Below are positions 49,894-63,083 of a DNA stretch of 64,000 nt, in pieces (positions within the stretch are counted from its first letter, which is position 1; each line of letters begins with the position of its first letter). Source of the stretch: Ceratothoa steindachneri (lineage: Eukaryota > Arthropoda > Malacostraca > Isopoda > Cymothoidae); NCBI GenBank assembly GCA_963969495.1, contig OZ018330.1, forward strand, positions 52,824,348 to 52,888,347, in the 5' to 3' direction. The translations under genes and the position numbers were made by a program. The notes below the pieces were generated by a model. The model ran no database searches, was not told the origin of the DNA, and saw only the letters and a program-made list of their open reading frames with translations.

Positions 49894-50583
49894 TCTATCA
49901 GTAAATAAATAATTCTGAGAAAGGATAAAAGAATAAAAAAAAACAGAAAGAAAACTCAGCACTACATATGCAGGCGTGGCCAAGGCCACTGCCCACGAAA
50001 TGAGGGAAGAAAAGATACACCTCACAGTTCCAAACAAATCTTATGTGGAAGTATTGACGTGTATACTATAGCAATGCCCTCTGGACATTCCTATAATAAA
50101 ATCTTCCTGGGAAACTTAAATATTTATATTTGTAGGAGAATAGCATAATGCTTCCAAGTTTTGCCCACCTCCCTTCTGGGAGGGCCGCTTATCAGCCCTT
50201 CCCCTTCCGGCCCAATATCTGGTGGTCTTCAGCCGGAAGAAACCGCCGGCCATTTCAGCTAACCACCGAGTTCCTTCACGGACTGTTTATTGATAAATGG
50301 GAGCCCATCTTCGATTCCGATAGTTGCCAGAAGTTTATAAAGGACGAAATGGAGTAGCTTTACAACTAATCTACTTCCGGCACCCTGAGAACCTCTCCCG
50401 AGTTTCGAGTATAAAGGACGAATTCTTTTTACCCTTAGTAGTAGAGCTTGCACAGCGTCTAACGGGGCAGGAATTGCCATCTATCGGTGTAGTGGTTATT
50501 CGTCGAAGAATCAAGTCTTCAGAGAGGAGATCGGTCTCAGTTATGGAGGCTCCTTACCCTATTGGTCTGCAAGTCAGTGCGGA
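49894..50583. other. Unassigned sequence
   Basis: Two adjoining forward open frames (50148-50357, 50324-50617) and a reverse one (50259-50480) lie here. None matches a family I recognise. The base composition (less AT-rich) is unlike the flanks, so it may be part of an unknown repeat. Confidence 0.4.
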
Positions 50584-50955
50584 CCATAGGTGGGCGCGAC
50601 AACCGATAAATCGATAATCGATAAATCTAAAATTATAATACAATATTGATTATTGACTATATATAGCGTTATTTTATAATACAATAGTAAGAATATTTGA
50701 ATAGTGTTTCTTATCTGGTGAGGCTCTCCTTCATTTCATAGGTTTTGAGGATCCTCCTCACAGCTCGGACCTCCATATTTCTGCCTCCAAGGCACGCGCG
50801 GCTCGCCCCTGTGCTAAACTGGAACCAAAAACTGAACTGAAATTATCGATTATCACTAGTTTGGAACCAAAAGTATCGGCGATACCGATGAATCGATAAC
50901 GCGGAAAAAATATCGGATAACCCGATTTCGTTATCGCGATAACGCCCACCTATGG
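50584..50955. mobile_element. CGATAA-rich MITE with inverted ends
   Basis: CCATAGGTGGGCG at the left edge has its exact reverse complement CGCCCACCTATGG at the right edge (ending 50955). Both ends are followed inward by runs of CGATAA/ATCGAT motifs that can pair. It is about 370 bp and non-coding. CATAGGTGGGC-type ends recall hAT MITEs, but no 8-bp duplication is visible. It directly abuts the long direct repeat starting at 50957. Confidence 0.75.
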
Positions 50956-50956
50956 C

Positions 50957-51150
50957 CCCAATTCACTAATTATAGTCGCTATAGTTAAATGATTACATTC
51001 GCTACATCAAAATCATTTCCACATTCAACATCCATTTAGAAAATTTATACGGCACACTTCATCTCGTCACGTGAAGTTATTTTCAACTCAAGTTCAACCT
51101 TACCTAATTTAACGTAATTTAACTTATTATAATCTGCTTTGTTAATCTCT

Positions 51151-51231
<81 letters not shown>

Positions 51232-51403
51232 TTCTTTAAAAACTCATTGCATTTATTTTCCATCCCACGTGAGAAGTGTTTCCATTGGCCTATATTGTTC
51301 ATTATTCAAAATCCCTTCAATCAATCAAAATTTATGCGTGGAAAATATTGTATCATATACGCTATCTAGGCCAACGATATAGTATTCAAAATTTGCATAA
51401 AAT
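50957..51403. repeat. Long direct repeat, copy 1 (LTR-like)
   Basis: Starts CCCCAATTCACTAATTATAG and ends GTATTCAAAATTTGCATAAA. It matches 52257-52625 nearly throughout, differing mainly by an expanded internal TA run (51153-51229). It is followed by TGGTGCCCAG, which could be a primer-binding site. Confidence 0.85.
51153..51229. repeat. (TA)n microsatellite inside direct repeat copy 1
   Basis: About 38 TA units; only about five in the equivalent place of copy 2 (near 52440). Confidence 0.95.
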
Positions 51404-51583
51404 GGTGCCCAGAATTTAATAATCTCCCGTCAATCAATAAATAACTTCAAACGTTAAAATAATTTTCGAACTCAGCGCGTCATTTCCCTGCTATTCTCGT
51501 TAGAACAGCATTTTGTTTCACGTGTTTATTTTTAATATCGCGTGTTATCTTTAGCATCCTTCTTTCAATTGTCTTAATTCATG

Positions 51584-51905
51584 TCATTTTGCACTCGATG
51601 GCTTAACTTCAGCCATCACCCGTACAAGATTATGTACGTATGAAGAAGGATCATGGGGAGAAGGTAGAGGTCGTTCATAAGAAGAAAGGAATTGACCGGG
51701 TAGACGAAGTTGAGTAGCGTAAACTAATTCCGCTGCAGAGCAAGCTAGATCCTCTTTCAAGGACGAGCGAATTCCAAGAAGAATCAAAGGTAGCTTGTCC
51801 ACCCAGTGATGTTTGGATCGGTGGAGCGTGAGCTTGCTTTGATGTTCCGATGCAGACGTTCTACCATAGAGTTACTCTGGAGATGATAGCTTGTATAAAA
51901 TTCAA
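51584..51905 (-). pseudogene. Gypsy-type integrase fragment
   Basis: The reverse strand reads YHLQSNSMVERLHRNIKAS (about 51840-51895), the HPQ-N-xVER-HR end of the integrase core. A frameshift then leads to DKLPLILLGIRSSLKEDL, SAAELVYATQLRLPGQFL and DPSSYVHNLVRVMAEVKPS, ending at a stop at 51584. This is the classic Gypsy segment after the third catalytic residue. The catalytic DDE part is absent here. It lies between the two long direct repeats. Confidence 0.9.
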
Positions 51906-52256
51906 ATCATTCATTTATTTTACTTAACTTTTGTCAATTCAATCATTCAATTATTTTATGCATAATATTTTGCAATTCAATCATTCATTTATTTTATGTA
52001 ACCTTTAATAATTCGATCATTCCGTGACGAGAAACTGATTTCATTTAACGCACAGATACAAACAACATCTGTTAGAATTTCACGCACATACAAACACACG
52101 CATTTCAACAATTGTGAAATAAGGCGAAATGACTCTCTTAATTGTATTCTCGTCGCCGTCATATTAAGGTCAGTTAAAAACTTCCCTCTTCACTTACTCT
52201 CTAAAATCACCCCATAACAGAGAGAGATCCTAATTCCCATTCACACTTTCATTACA
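51906..52256. other. AT-rich spacer inside the direct-repeat pair
   Basis: Holds three imperfect AATTCAATCATTCATTTATT units (51900-52025). Otherwise nothing. Confidence 0.5.
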
Positions 52257-52625
52257 GCCCCAATTCACTAATTATAGTCGCTACAGCAAAATGATTACAT
52301 TCGCTACATCAAAATCATTTCCACATTAACATCCATTTACAAAATTTATACGGAATACTAAATCTCGTCACGTGAAATTATTTTCAACTTAAGTTCAACC
52401 TTACCTAATTTATAATTAATCTGATTTGTTAATCTCTAATATATATATTATTTTCTTTAGAAACTCGTTGCATTTATTTTCCATCCCACGTGAGAAGTGT
52501 TTCCATTGGCCTACATTGTTCATAATTCAAAATCCCTTCAATCAATCAAAATTTCATGCGTGGAGAATATTGTATCATATACGCTATCTAGGTCAACGAT
52601 ATAGTATTCAACATTTGCATAAATA
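52257..52625. repeat. Long direct repeat, copy 2 (LTR-like)
   Basis: Near-identical to 50957-51403 apart from the shorter TA run and scattered substitutions. It ends where the second Jockey-like LINE copy begins. Confidence 0.85.
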
Positions 52626-55015
52626 CTATAAGCACATGCCATGAATAAAGGCAAATTCGGCCTTTTCGCGGAAACTTTAAACAGCATGCCCATGAAGAAT
52701 GGAATGAAGATGTGGTTCCGAGAGAGTTCACCCCCACCCCAATGCTAAGCATAAGCATTGGCAAAACTTTTTGGTAACGCTTATTTTCTGGCAGCCAATC
52801 CAACAAGTAGAGTAAACAATCAACTAGGCCAACACTCCACAACAAGAAAAATAATAAACCGAAGAGTCCAAACAAAAGGAATTAGAAAAAGGCCACTGCA
52901 TTCAACACAAAGTGGATGCGGCCACAAAACTTAGCCTCAAAGTTTACATCAGTGAAGCCTACCCCTTGACAAGAGGCAAAAAACAAGGGAACATAATTAA
53001 AGCCATATGCGAAGAAACATGAAAATGTACATTCATAAGGAAAACAAGAGATCAAAAGCTTACTTGTCCAGGACAATACCAGGATATACCCTGGAGGCTG
53101 TGTAGCAGTAAACAAAACAATTCTAAGGAATTGAAATGTGGAATGTTTAAAGGTCGTACCAATTCATCCAAACGGCCTACCAGACAAACTGCTAAGAATA
53201 ACAAAAATATTATCATAGCACGCAATAGAAAATGAAAGGAATAGAAGCAAGCGTACTGCAAAATCAATACTGATACATAGATCACTAAAACATATAATCT
53301 GGGTGACATCTTTAGAATAAACCATCCAGGCATAATGCTAATTTCAGGGCACGGAGTAAACAAATACGCAGGGAAGTGAAGATATTCAACTACGCGTCTT
53401 AAATATAAACACAACAGGCGAGCGCAATGACTGAGCAGCCATAGCTATAAGAAGATGCCTCGATACAAGGGGCTAATTAATATCGACCAAACCTACATGA
53501 CAATAACAGTTGAAACCGAGATATCGCAAGTAGTATTAGTCACAAACTATCAACCGCCAAGGCGGAATTACATTACAATGACCAACCTCATGATAATCTT
53601 CTACGCAGTCCTCCCAGCAATATTCACTGGAGACCTGAATAGCAGGTTCCATCAAATGGTTACCAATGAAATCCAAATATAATTACTGAAAACTTTAAAA
53701 TGTTAATCAAAAGAAATATATTCAAGATAATAGACCCAAATTTATAACATATCTCACAGGCAGATCTGTAAGGATACCATGCGTAACGCTAAACAGCCAT
53801 TACATACCATACAACACTCTTATGCAATCCGTAGACGTTGCATGTAGTGACTATATTGGAACTATACTGATCCTCAATTACAATCCGATACAATCTTCAT
53901 TACCAGAGAGGAAGAATTAAAACAGATATAATTGGGACGGGTACTAGGAGGGACTCTTCAACCCTGTCCCATGTGATATAATGGGTGCTGACGTGGAATA
54001 AATTGACGGAGAAAAGGAGCGCATAATAATACTTTTCATCGCGACAGAACACAAGGACTTCCCGAGAACGCGATACCGCACACTAATCCATCCTCAATAA
54101 ACAGAGGAGATGACGAATAAAAACTAATAGATAAGCGACACATACGACTATATTTCTATTCTCGGCCTTAGCCGCACTAGATTCGCGGCATCTCATAGAA
54201 AAACAACAAATTAATATATGGGCAAAAATAGATGAAGAAGTAAACTCTAAAGTAAACTTGAGGCTAAGCAATAAGCTAAAAAGATCTTCAAGGAGCAAAA
54301 TCTCCTTAAAGAACGAACAAGTGGAAAAATTAAAAATAGGGAAACATGAGAATTGTTCAGAAGCCACTAAAAGTCAGCGGTCACGAATAATCGTGAAGAG
54401 AACGCAGGTTTTAATTCATAAATCACCGACTTAGTCAACGGAACTTAGGGTAACCAACTGGAAATTTTCCCCAGTGCCAGTTGTCGAACAACATAGGGAC
54501 GAAGTAATAGGATCAGGGGTGAGAGTAAAAATAGAAGTAAAATGTACTATCAACTCATTCAAGCAAAAAAAACACAAAAAAACAGGCTCCACTGATATCG
54601 CCAAGATCAACCTCCCAAGGCACCTGGCAATATAACCAACACCGCTTAATTCCCAGATGGCTACAAACTTGCCAAATTGATCTTCGTCCAGAATCTAGAC
54701 AAACCTCTCAATCTCCTCACCAGCTACATACATACCTATATATCTTCTGAATTTTACAGAAAAAGTCTTTGAAAAGATCTTGAACAGAAAACTAATAGAA
54801 TATATCGATGAAAAGAAGTTAAACAAAGAACACCAGTTCAGATTCCGTAAAGGAAGAGACAACACGATAGTACTTGACATCATCACTGAAACATAGCAAA
54901 AGCCAAAACGGAAAACGAGTAAATCGATCGAGTCCTAATAAATGTTGAAATTGCCTTTGATAAACTCTGGATAAAGGGCATGGAACATAAGATCTTAAAT
55001 CTCCAGCAACCTTGT
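52626..55015 (+). pseudogene. Degraded Jockey-like LINE, second copy
   Basis: The forward strand follows the 12330-17972 element from late ORF1 to mid RT. FAETLNSMPMKNGMKMWF (about 52660-52715) corresponds to the end of the first ORF1 frame. PGIMLISGHGV (about 53320-53355) and NYQPPRRNYITMTNL (53545-53592) are the endonuclease. GDLNSRF is at 53631-53650. The RT block EKVFEKILNRKLIEYI, HQFRFRKGRDNT and a decayed FDKLWIKGMEHKIL lie in 54760-55000. It stops there abruptly. Frameshifts and stops are numerous. It is therefore an older, 5'- and 3'-truncated relative of the intact element. Confidence 0.88.
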
Positions 55016-55029
55016 GAGAATCCTCTGTG

Positions 55030-55095
55030 TCGCTTGACCTCTAAAAAAACTCATGTTTCTTGTCTTATTGCTCATTCGCGTTCAATTTCTCTTTT
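55030..55095 (+). repeat. Lone copy of the SINE 3' tail
   Basis: ACCTCTAAAAAAACTCATG through ATTGCTCATTCGCG and TTTCTCTTTT matches 55533-55592. It has no tRNA-like head, so it is either a 5'-truncated SINE or the tail of a LINE partner. It directly follows the broken RT of the LINE relic. Confidence 0.75.
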
Positions 55096-55344
55096 CTTGT
55101 ACTATATTGTGATATATTCTGCAATACAAGGTTTCTCCATCTTTTTTTCTGTTTTGAAAGGCATAAAATAAATATAGCGAAAGCCCTGTAGTGGTTGTTA
55201 TCATCGTTCTTTCTTTGTATGTGACGGATGATGAGCCTTTAAATTGTGAGTGAATAAGATGACGTGGTATAAAAATTCCTTGGAGGTTCCTAGCTTAGGG
55301 AAATACTGGGATGGTGAGTAAGGCTTTGGGCGAAGTAGTCACTA

Positions 55345-55708
<364 letters not shown>

Positions 55709-55799
55709 GAAATAAATGATCAGAAAAATGTGATTAAATGCAGGTACCAAAGGGTAAAGACATATAGATAAAATATCTATCAAAATATCCACGTGTGAC

Positions 55800-55819
55800 A
55801 GTGTGTGTGTGTGTGTGTG
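55800..55819. repeat. (GT)n microsatellite
   Basis: Ten GT units. Confidence 0.9.
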
Positions 55820-58580
55820 AGAAATGTAGAAATGTAAGTCACATAACTATGAATACATACATATGCAATTATAAACAGATTTTTAAATATTTAGAAGAAA
55901 TATAACATTTAATAAATCAAAGGGATAAGATGTAAAATAGCAAATTTCATTTAAAATAAGCTTTTTAATATATTGAAATATTTTAATGTATTAAAGTTAG
56001 GAGAGGAATAAAGAAAGGAGCATTCAACAATATTTCTTTTAACATAGTCATCTGAGTTGTAAATATACTTAGCCGAATTCCAATTAATAGAAGATGAGGA
56101 AGCAATTTAAGTTTTACAAAATAAATGTATTAATTGAAGTAAATATGTTGTTCATTAAAAATAACTATAAAATTGTAAGCTACTCACTTTATTTGAATGT
56201 TAATTTTTAAACTTTATTTAAACTTTAAAATTGCTTCTGTAAGTATGCACAACCAGCTAGCCAAGATGTTCTATCATATTGGCTTACATTGTATTTGCGA
56301 GTGCAACAAGCCTACCGGTTTTAATAAATAATAATTTCTCTTTAATTATAAGTCATCGAACTGAACTTCCTTTTTAATCATTTTTCAATAATGCAATCGC
56401 ATTTTCTCCCCACTTCATTTGCATCCATTTTGTTTAAAAGAGAATTATCACTTAAAAAAATGAATAAACAATATGTCACACTTATCTAAGCACTTACTCA
56501 CAGCAACTGGTCTAAATGATATGAAGGGTGATCATGGTAGTAGGCCCGCCAGAATCCTGGAAATATTAAAAAAATGCTTAAGATATAAAAGCTTAACCAT
56601 ACTAAAGTTTTTGTTATTTAGCTGCTTTCTTTCTCAAAGCCAGAATTCAAATATAACCTAAACATTTGTTTATGCTTTTGCTGCTTTTGCTTAGATTCTG
56701 GCAATCCGCCAGGATTGCCAGATGCAAGCAGATGACTGCAAAGCTAAATTTGTTTCCTTTTCCGTATACAAATAGGTTATTTTTTTTCTTTATTCTAACA
56801 CGGCGTTGAAATATCTAGATAAAAATCATAAAACTCTAATGACTGTATATTATTGCTAGGAAAAGCAAAACATCTTTTAAACTATTCATTCCAAAGCACG
56901 AAAAAACAGAACTATTAATGGAATTAAGAGAAATAAAGAGCAGAAATCTAGACAAAAAGATGGCACTTCTTCAATTGCATTTGGGCTCATTAGGGTCTAA
57001 CGCCAATTGGATTGAGAGTGAACGGTACCGTATGGCGTATACAATTATAGGCAAGCATAAATGTGAGAATGAAATTGATTCTGCTGCTGTCATATTAATT
57101 GTTGTGGTGTAATTTCTTTTTCATTTCTTCTTAAATAGGGGAAGTATTGCTTCCATTGACTGCACCTCACTGCTCTCGTCTGTGCACGTGTCCTTCTTTA
57201 TATATTCCTTTAGAAGTACACTATGGTTTCTGCGTCCTTTTTTTGTTCATTGGCCAAGTTTTTGTTCATGAAGATTGGTGAGATGCATCGATTAAATACT
57301 TTGCGTTTAAACATGTCGCATCTGATATTCATCTAAGCTTTCCTTCTGGTCGCTCTCCAGTTTAATTTTGTTCCTACACTAATTTCCTCTTCCTTACTTC
57401 TATCCCAAGTTAAGTTGTGGTATATATTCCTGGTCCTGTTTTAAATTCGTTCTTATTCCATTGAATTATCTTCCTCAAAACTATTGGTCCAAGTTCCTGC
57501 ATTCTTTTTTAATTAATTTAAAATAAACTCAATTTTAATCAATATATTCATGAAAAATCACTGGGTTTTATTAAAAGGAGGAATAATTAGAATATAATTT
57601 CTCCCAGCTGTTGGGCTTCCGAGATCAATGGAGGGAATTGTGCCAGGAATCAATGAGCCGCGAAAGACTTGTTTTCTATATGAGGAGGTACGTGATGGAA
57701 AGGACAATTAAATCTGTTGTTTGTTAAACGGAAATTTAATTTAATTGGCATTTATAATTTATTTCTCATACCTCCCTTTATCTAATGTCCCACATTCTTG
57801 TTGTTTAGGCAAGTTTAATAGTTTTATTAACTAAAGAAAAATGCGTGAAGGTTTCATACCTACACACCTCCTTCCTCAACCTCTTTTATCCTAATCTTCT
57901 TCTTGTTATTTTTAATATATAATGGTTACAAAACCTGCTTCTACTATTTGCCCTTTTTTCCTGAAAGAACACCAGTAGAGCCATTTTCGCAAGGCATGTA
58001 ATACGAAATATGGACTTGTTGCGCCGATATATTGGTGTGCTACAACTTGTTTACATCTTAACATTGTATCTGATAATGTTGAATTTAAAAAACAAAAAAA
58101 ACACTCAAGACTGATTTAAGTTCGCATTTCGTGTGCGCATATTTTGATATATGTACTTTTGACTCATGGGGTTAGGCATGTCACCTGAACCTTGCATCAT
58201 ATGTGGATTACGATATTTGTTTATATAGCAATAATTGCCATTTTTCTCCTTCTTTTATACTGTTTAACTATTAATTATATCTATCTTCTTGCGTTTTCTC
58301 CCTTCATTTTGTGACAATTCAGGAATGGGTGTTTTTATCGAAATTTTCATTTCTCTTTTTCCCACTGCGAATTTAATGTATAAATTTCCTCACTAAATTA
58401 AAATTTAATTTTCATTGCTTTTTTTATCTTCCCCCATTATCACATGAAGCTTATGGTAGTGTATTAGCATAGTGTACACGCTGATAAGTAATGAAAGACA
58501 AAACCTTTGAGAGAGAATGACATTTTTATTCACAAGTACAGGTCTAGATTCGGAGCATCACCCTCCTTTCTCTAATTATA
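55820..58580. other. Unassigned AT-rich sequence
   Basis: 2.7 kb with no coding family on either strand and no tandem structure that I can see. Confidence 0.45.
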
Positions 58581-58725
58581 CACAACTATTATAGTATCAC
58601 TACTTATTTCCACAATGTAACAAACAATTATAGTTTCACTACTCCTTCCCCCAATGTCACAGGACTATTATAATTTCACTACTCCTTTCTCCCAATTGTA
58701 AATACTATTATAGTTTTCTTCGTTA
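58581..58725. repeat. 40-bp tandem repeat, about 3.5 copies
   Basis: AACTATTATAGT-type anchors at about 58585, 58625, 58665 and 58704, with TTTCACTACTCCTTC between them. Confidence 0.7.
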
Positions 58726-61000
58726 AAAATATGACATTTCCGTGTATTTAATGTGGGTCGGACACGATTTCGTGTCTAATGAAATCTCTGCCATATTCGC
58801 TGTAGCTTTTAGCGATTAATTTTATTTTAGGTGATGAAATTAGAACTAAATCCAAACTCTCGAAGAAACTTGAGTAAGGACGGATTTAGAGGTCACTTAA
58901 TGCATCTAGTATTTCAAATTTGCTACTGGTGATTGTACCAATGCTTCTATTAGAGGTAGGCGAAATAGGGAATTTAATCTTGCCTCTCAAGAATAGTTAG
59001 TGGTTCGAAAAAATTGTATCAGGTGCTCCAAAAAGTTCGTGCAGTTTGAGGCATCGTTTTGGTTCTTTTAAAGTGAAAACTGAGGAGGGAAATTCGTACA
59101 GGATGGATTCTAACACAAGGAACATTTGTAAGATGGTACAGGAAGAGAAAAATATTTTTCTGTATTCATTTCTGTATAAAAGTACAAATGTTAAGTAACA
59201 AGTGCTTTTCACTCGTTCTGCAGGAGTTACTTAAAATCTTTCATTTCCATTTTTAGCTCCTCCCATAACTCTTTTATGAGTACATTGATCACTCACGTCA
59301 CTTCCACCAGATTGCGCATATGTTCTGCGTACTTATTTTTTTTTATATATTCTTTTATGCCCTCTTTCACCACTTTTTGGGTCTAAACAAGCGGACCGCT
59401 TGTGCTGATATGAATTCGAGTTTATACTCGAACAAGAGTTCTAACAAATGACTGGAGGGGAGAGAGAGTATAAGAAGTTAGGCAGATAGATGAAGAAATA
59501 AAGGAAGATAAATAGAACAGGTTTCGTTAAAATGGATAGGTATAACAAATAAAAAGAACATATGAATTCAAAGGACAAACTTGTACCCACTTTTGGGGCG
59601 GAGTCGAAGTGCTCATTTTAACGATAGTTCAATAATTTCCTATCGAGAAAAGAAATGAGAAGGTTTCACGCCCTTATTAATCCTCTTCAAAATTTATATC
59701 ATGCGATGGATTAGTGGTTCGATTTTAATGGTTTAGTAATGCTACCCAGGTACAGCCTCTCATAATGAGACTATTTCGTCCCATTTCTTTTAGCAACAAC
59801 CGCAGAATTCTGTCAGTATCATTTTGATTTACAGTTGCGCAACTAGCTCGAAACTGAAATTTGTTGCACATCCACTTCATGAAAATCAATTTGCGTTTTA
59901 CTTCTTTACATTTGACTTTATAACGACTGTGGTGGTTAATGACACTACTGAAAGACCAATTGTTGTACCAATTTATGGGCACTGATTTCACTACTCTCAT
60001 GGGGCCCCAAAGAAGGCAACTTTGAACTACGTAAACATTGAAGGTTATATTTATACTCTCCGGATGATGGATCCAAGAAGAGATTACTTTTTGTGATTTA
60101 TTAAACTGCAGAGGAAATAATATGAATTAATCATTCGAGAATTACACATAGTGAGTTGATTAATTTGGCAATTTAGAATAATCATGATTTCAATGGCTAA
60201 GATTATATGAAATATTTCAATGGTTAAAATAATATTTTATTGGGTAGAATAATACTGCTGGTTAGTATCTCATACGGGTTAAGAGTACCTTAGCTAATTA
60301 ATTTTGTCGTGGAACTTCGTCTCCAAGGAAAGTCTGTGCGTAATTATCCTACCCAAGGTATACCATAGGAAACTAATGTCGAGTATTCGAACGAGTCAGA
60401 GAGAAAAAAAAACCACGAGGTAGATTATCACGTTATTTATGGGATTGCCGAGGTGAGTACCTTACTTTTTCATCAAGTTGGGAGAAGTGGACGGTTTTCG
60501 ATGCTTGGAGAGAAGTTTCTGCGGCAATGGAAATTTCCGGCGGAAAAAGTAACAGTAGAAGTTTGTTTTTAGATTTAACCGTGATCCTGCGTTTGAAGCG
60601 GAGCTGTAGTTTAAATAGTCTTCTGCCTGATAAAGGCTACCCTCCAAAACTGCATATCATACTAAGACTATATCCCCTTGCTTGTGTGAATTGTGGGCGA
60701 ATTTGATACTCGCCGTAATCGGTTATGTGCGAGTAGGACGCATGTCCTACAAGCGCTCTTTTATCTTCGAGACTACTATTCGCAAAAAATGGAATTATAA
60801 GTAGGAAAAGAAACTTGCAATTGTTTTGGCTGCAATGTTGCGCATCCGGCCAAAACTGAATAAGAACCCTGTGGATCCCGAGAGGTATGGATTAATCATT
60901 ACTACTAGTGTGGCAGGAGTCGACCGGATCTTCTCTATGCTGCGCCTAAAAGTGGTAATGAATTCTAATGGAAGAGATGGCGTGCAAGGTGATAGTAATG
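58726..61000. other. Unassigned sequence
   Basis: A very weak endonuclease-like reading on the reverse strand near 58800-58980 is discussed under rejected items. Otherwise nothing supported. Confidence 0.4.
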
Positions 61001-61400
61001 AAGTACTCGTAACCGGGGATTCGCAGCTCGGTACTTTAAACGAGATCACTCCTTCCATAAAGATGACTCACACTGCCGACCATTATCAGTGGTAATCGTA
61101 GAAGAAACTTAAATCTTTCCTGCACAAGTGCTGATGAAAACTTGGGTATAAACTTCACGTCTTAATTGCCTTAGGAACGGTCTCTAGCCTGTGCGTAAAA
61201 CGGTCGACTATGGTCAACAAATTTGCCAAAGCATACGAGTGAGGATGTGGGTTTACGATATCCAGATATACTATTTCGAGCCTTTCAGAGGCTATGGCGA
61301 AGAACAAAAGAGGAGTAATGGCACTGTACACAAGTGCCTGCCAAATAGCAAACATTTTGGATGCTCCGTAGAACTCAGGTATGGCAAAAAGGTCTGGGTT
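61000..61400 (-). pseudogene. Gypsy-type integrase core fragment
   Basis: The reverse strand reads SERLEIVYLDIVNPHPHSYALANLLTIVDRFTHRLE (61180-61290), first catalytic Asp in LDIV. After a frameshift comes ITTDNGRQCESSLWKE (about 61040-61090), second catalytic Asp. Similarity then fades. The zinc-binding HHCC domain upstream (61290-61450) is only hinted at. Together with 51584-51905 it shows that Gypsy elements reached this region, but the two pieces do not overlap. Confidence 0.85.
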
Positions 61401-61450
61401 GCTCTCATGGTCGTCTGCAATCGCAAATTAATCAACATCTGGTGGTACTG

Positions 61451-63000
61451 ATAATTTGGCTTGGTGAAGAGGGATAAATTAATTATCAGGAAATAATTCG
61501 AGAGTCTTACGTGACTTCTCTCTCAACGCCACACGCACAAATCTTTTTCCTTGATCACTCTTACCATTAAAGCCCACGGTTTAGGTCACGTCTCAAAGGC
61601 AGCATTCCTGCATTATCCTTATCTTGCAGCCATTCCATAAATATTATCATCTAATTGAAGTTCATTTTGTCTCTGTTTGGTCCCTTCAAATTCCCTCCTT
61701 TTTCTCTCTTCTTCTTCTAGCCCTCGTCAAAGATAGATCCGTTAAATATTATTTTGAGGAATAAGGCCTCCTCTGGCGCCTATATTTCAATCACACATAC
61801 AATAAAATAGGTACATTTTATTTAAGGGCAAAATGAAAAGGCAATTTTAAAATGGAAGTCAAGATTACAGGCTGTGGTTGACTATAAACAAAGGTATATT
61901 AAACCATTCATTAAAATTTAAATTTAGTTTAAAATTCTGGACTTTTTAAAGGTTGCAATTAAGAAAATAAAGAACATGTTTTTTACATTATATTTTTTTA
62001 AAGGAAAACTGACTCATTAAATGACTTTAAGACGATTTGTACAATGAATAAGTATTAATAGATAAAGTATTCATCTTTCATTTGTTTTGTTTTATTTCAT
62101 GTCTCTAGCTGCAATGGTTATTCTTGTATTGCTTCTCAAAAACGCTCCAATTTGGGGGAGGGTTCCACCCCGTATATCTAAAAACAGTTATATAAACCGT
62201 TGCGATCGAATCTACCTTATATGATACTGGCTAAAATACAGGTAAATATATAAAAAAGTATTAAATTTAGTATTATACCTTAGCTGAGGTCCCAAAACTA
62301 CGAGTACAATAAACCATAACTCATAATTTTCTGATGTGTGGGGAAAAAATCGGATCTGAGGAGTTTGAGCTCATTTCTGTGTGATTACCTGTTATTTATT
62401 ATCAATGATGTGTAAGATAACCACTTATAATCATCAATGCATTTTTCTCAAACTCCTCAGAGGGAGGAAACCGTGTTAGCGTCCCTCCCCCACCAACTTT
62501 TACCCTGGATGGGCTACTGGAAGAGTGTCAAATAAGTTTCTCCCACTTGACGGCCTTCGAGGTCAACCTCAAATTTATACTATTTGGGAGCTTTTCCCCT
62601 CCACTTTTTTCGCTCATTTTCTTCCTTTATTTCTTTCTGTACACTCTCCGAATTCTTTTTCATTCATGTCCCTTTCATGAAGATACTCGGTATTGGTAAG
62701 ACTTGAGTTTTGTTTTTTCTAATTTTGTCTACTCATATTTGTATATTTAAATGTATGTACATACGCACATGTAAGTTTTTAGGTATGAGGTTGAGGTTAA
62801 AAGAGATGCTTGTTGTGGGGGCGACGCCTTCGTTAGTCAATGCACTGGTACGACCTTAAAATTTAAACTTGTACCCCTAGTACCTTTCTTGCTTTAAATT
62901 CCTTCTCAATTTCTATAAAAGATTTCAAATGAGCCTTTTCTACCTCAACACAAACAAACATTCAGAGAAGTGTAGAATACTGTGTATAAGTGTATAATAT
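61451..63000. other. Unassigned sequence with one inverted repeat
   Basis: Contains the 15-bp inverted repeat listed separately (62355-62461). No coding family recognised. Confidence 0.45.
62355..62461. repeat. 15-bp perfect inverted repeat
   Basis: TCTGAGGAGTTTGAG (62355-62369) and its exact complement CTCAAACTCCTCAGA (62447-62461), with a 77-base spacer. Confidence 0.85.
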
Positions 63001-63001
63001 C

Positions 63002-63083
63002 CAAGTAGTAGTAGTAATAGTAGTAGCAGTTGTTGTTGTAGTAGTAGCTGTAGTTGAAGTTGTTGTAGGTGTAGTAGTTGTTA
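63002..63083. repeat. Degenerate (GTA/GTT)n trinucleotide repeat
   Basis: About 26 triplets of GTA, GTT and variants. Confidence 0.9.

Noticed and set aside
50148..50617. Two adjoining forward open frames as a possible small gene
   Set aside because: No recognisable family, no conserved motif, and frames overlap a reverse open frame of similar length.
58800..58980. Reverse-strand reading like a LINE endonuclease (LDLVLISSPKI)
   Set aside because: Only a few residues agree and there are stops; too weak to call.
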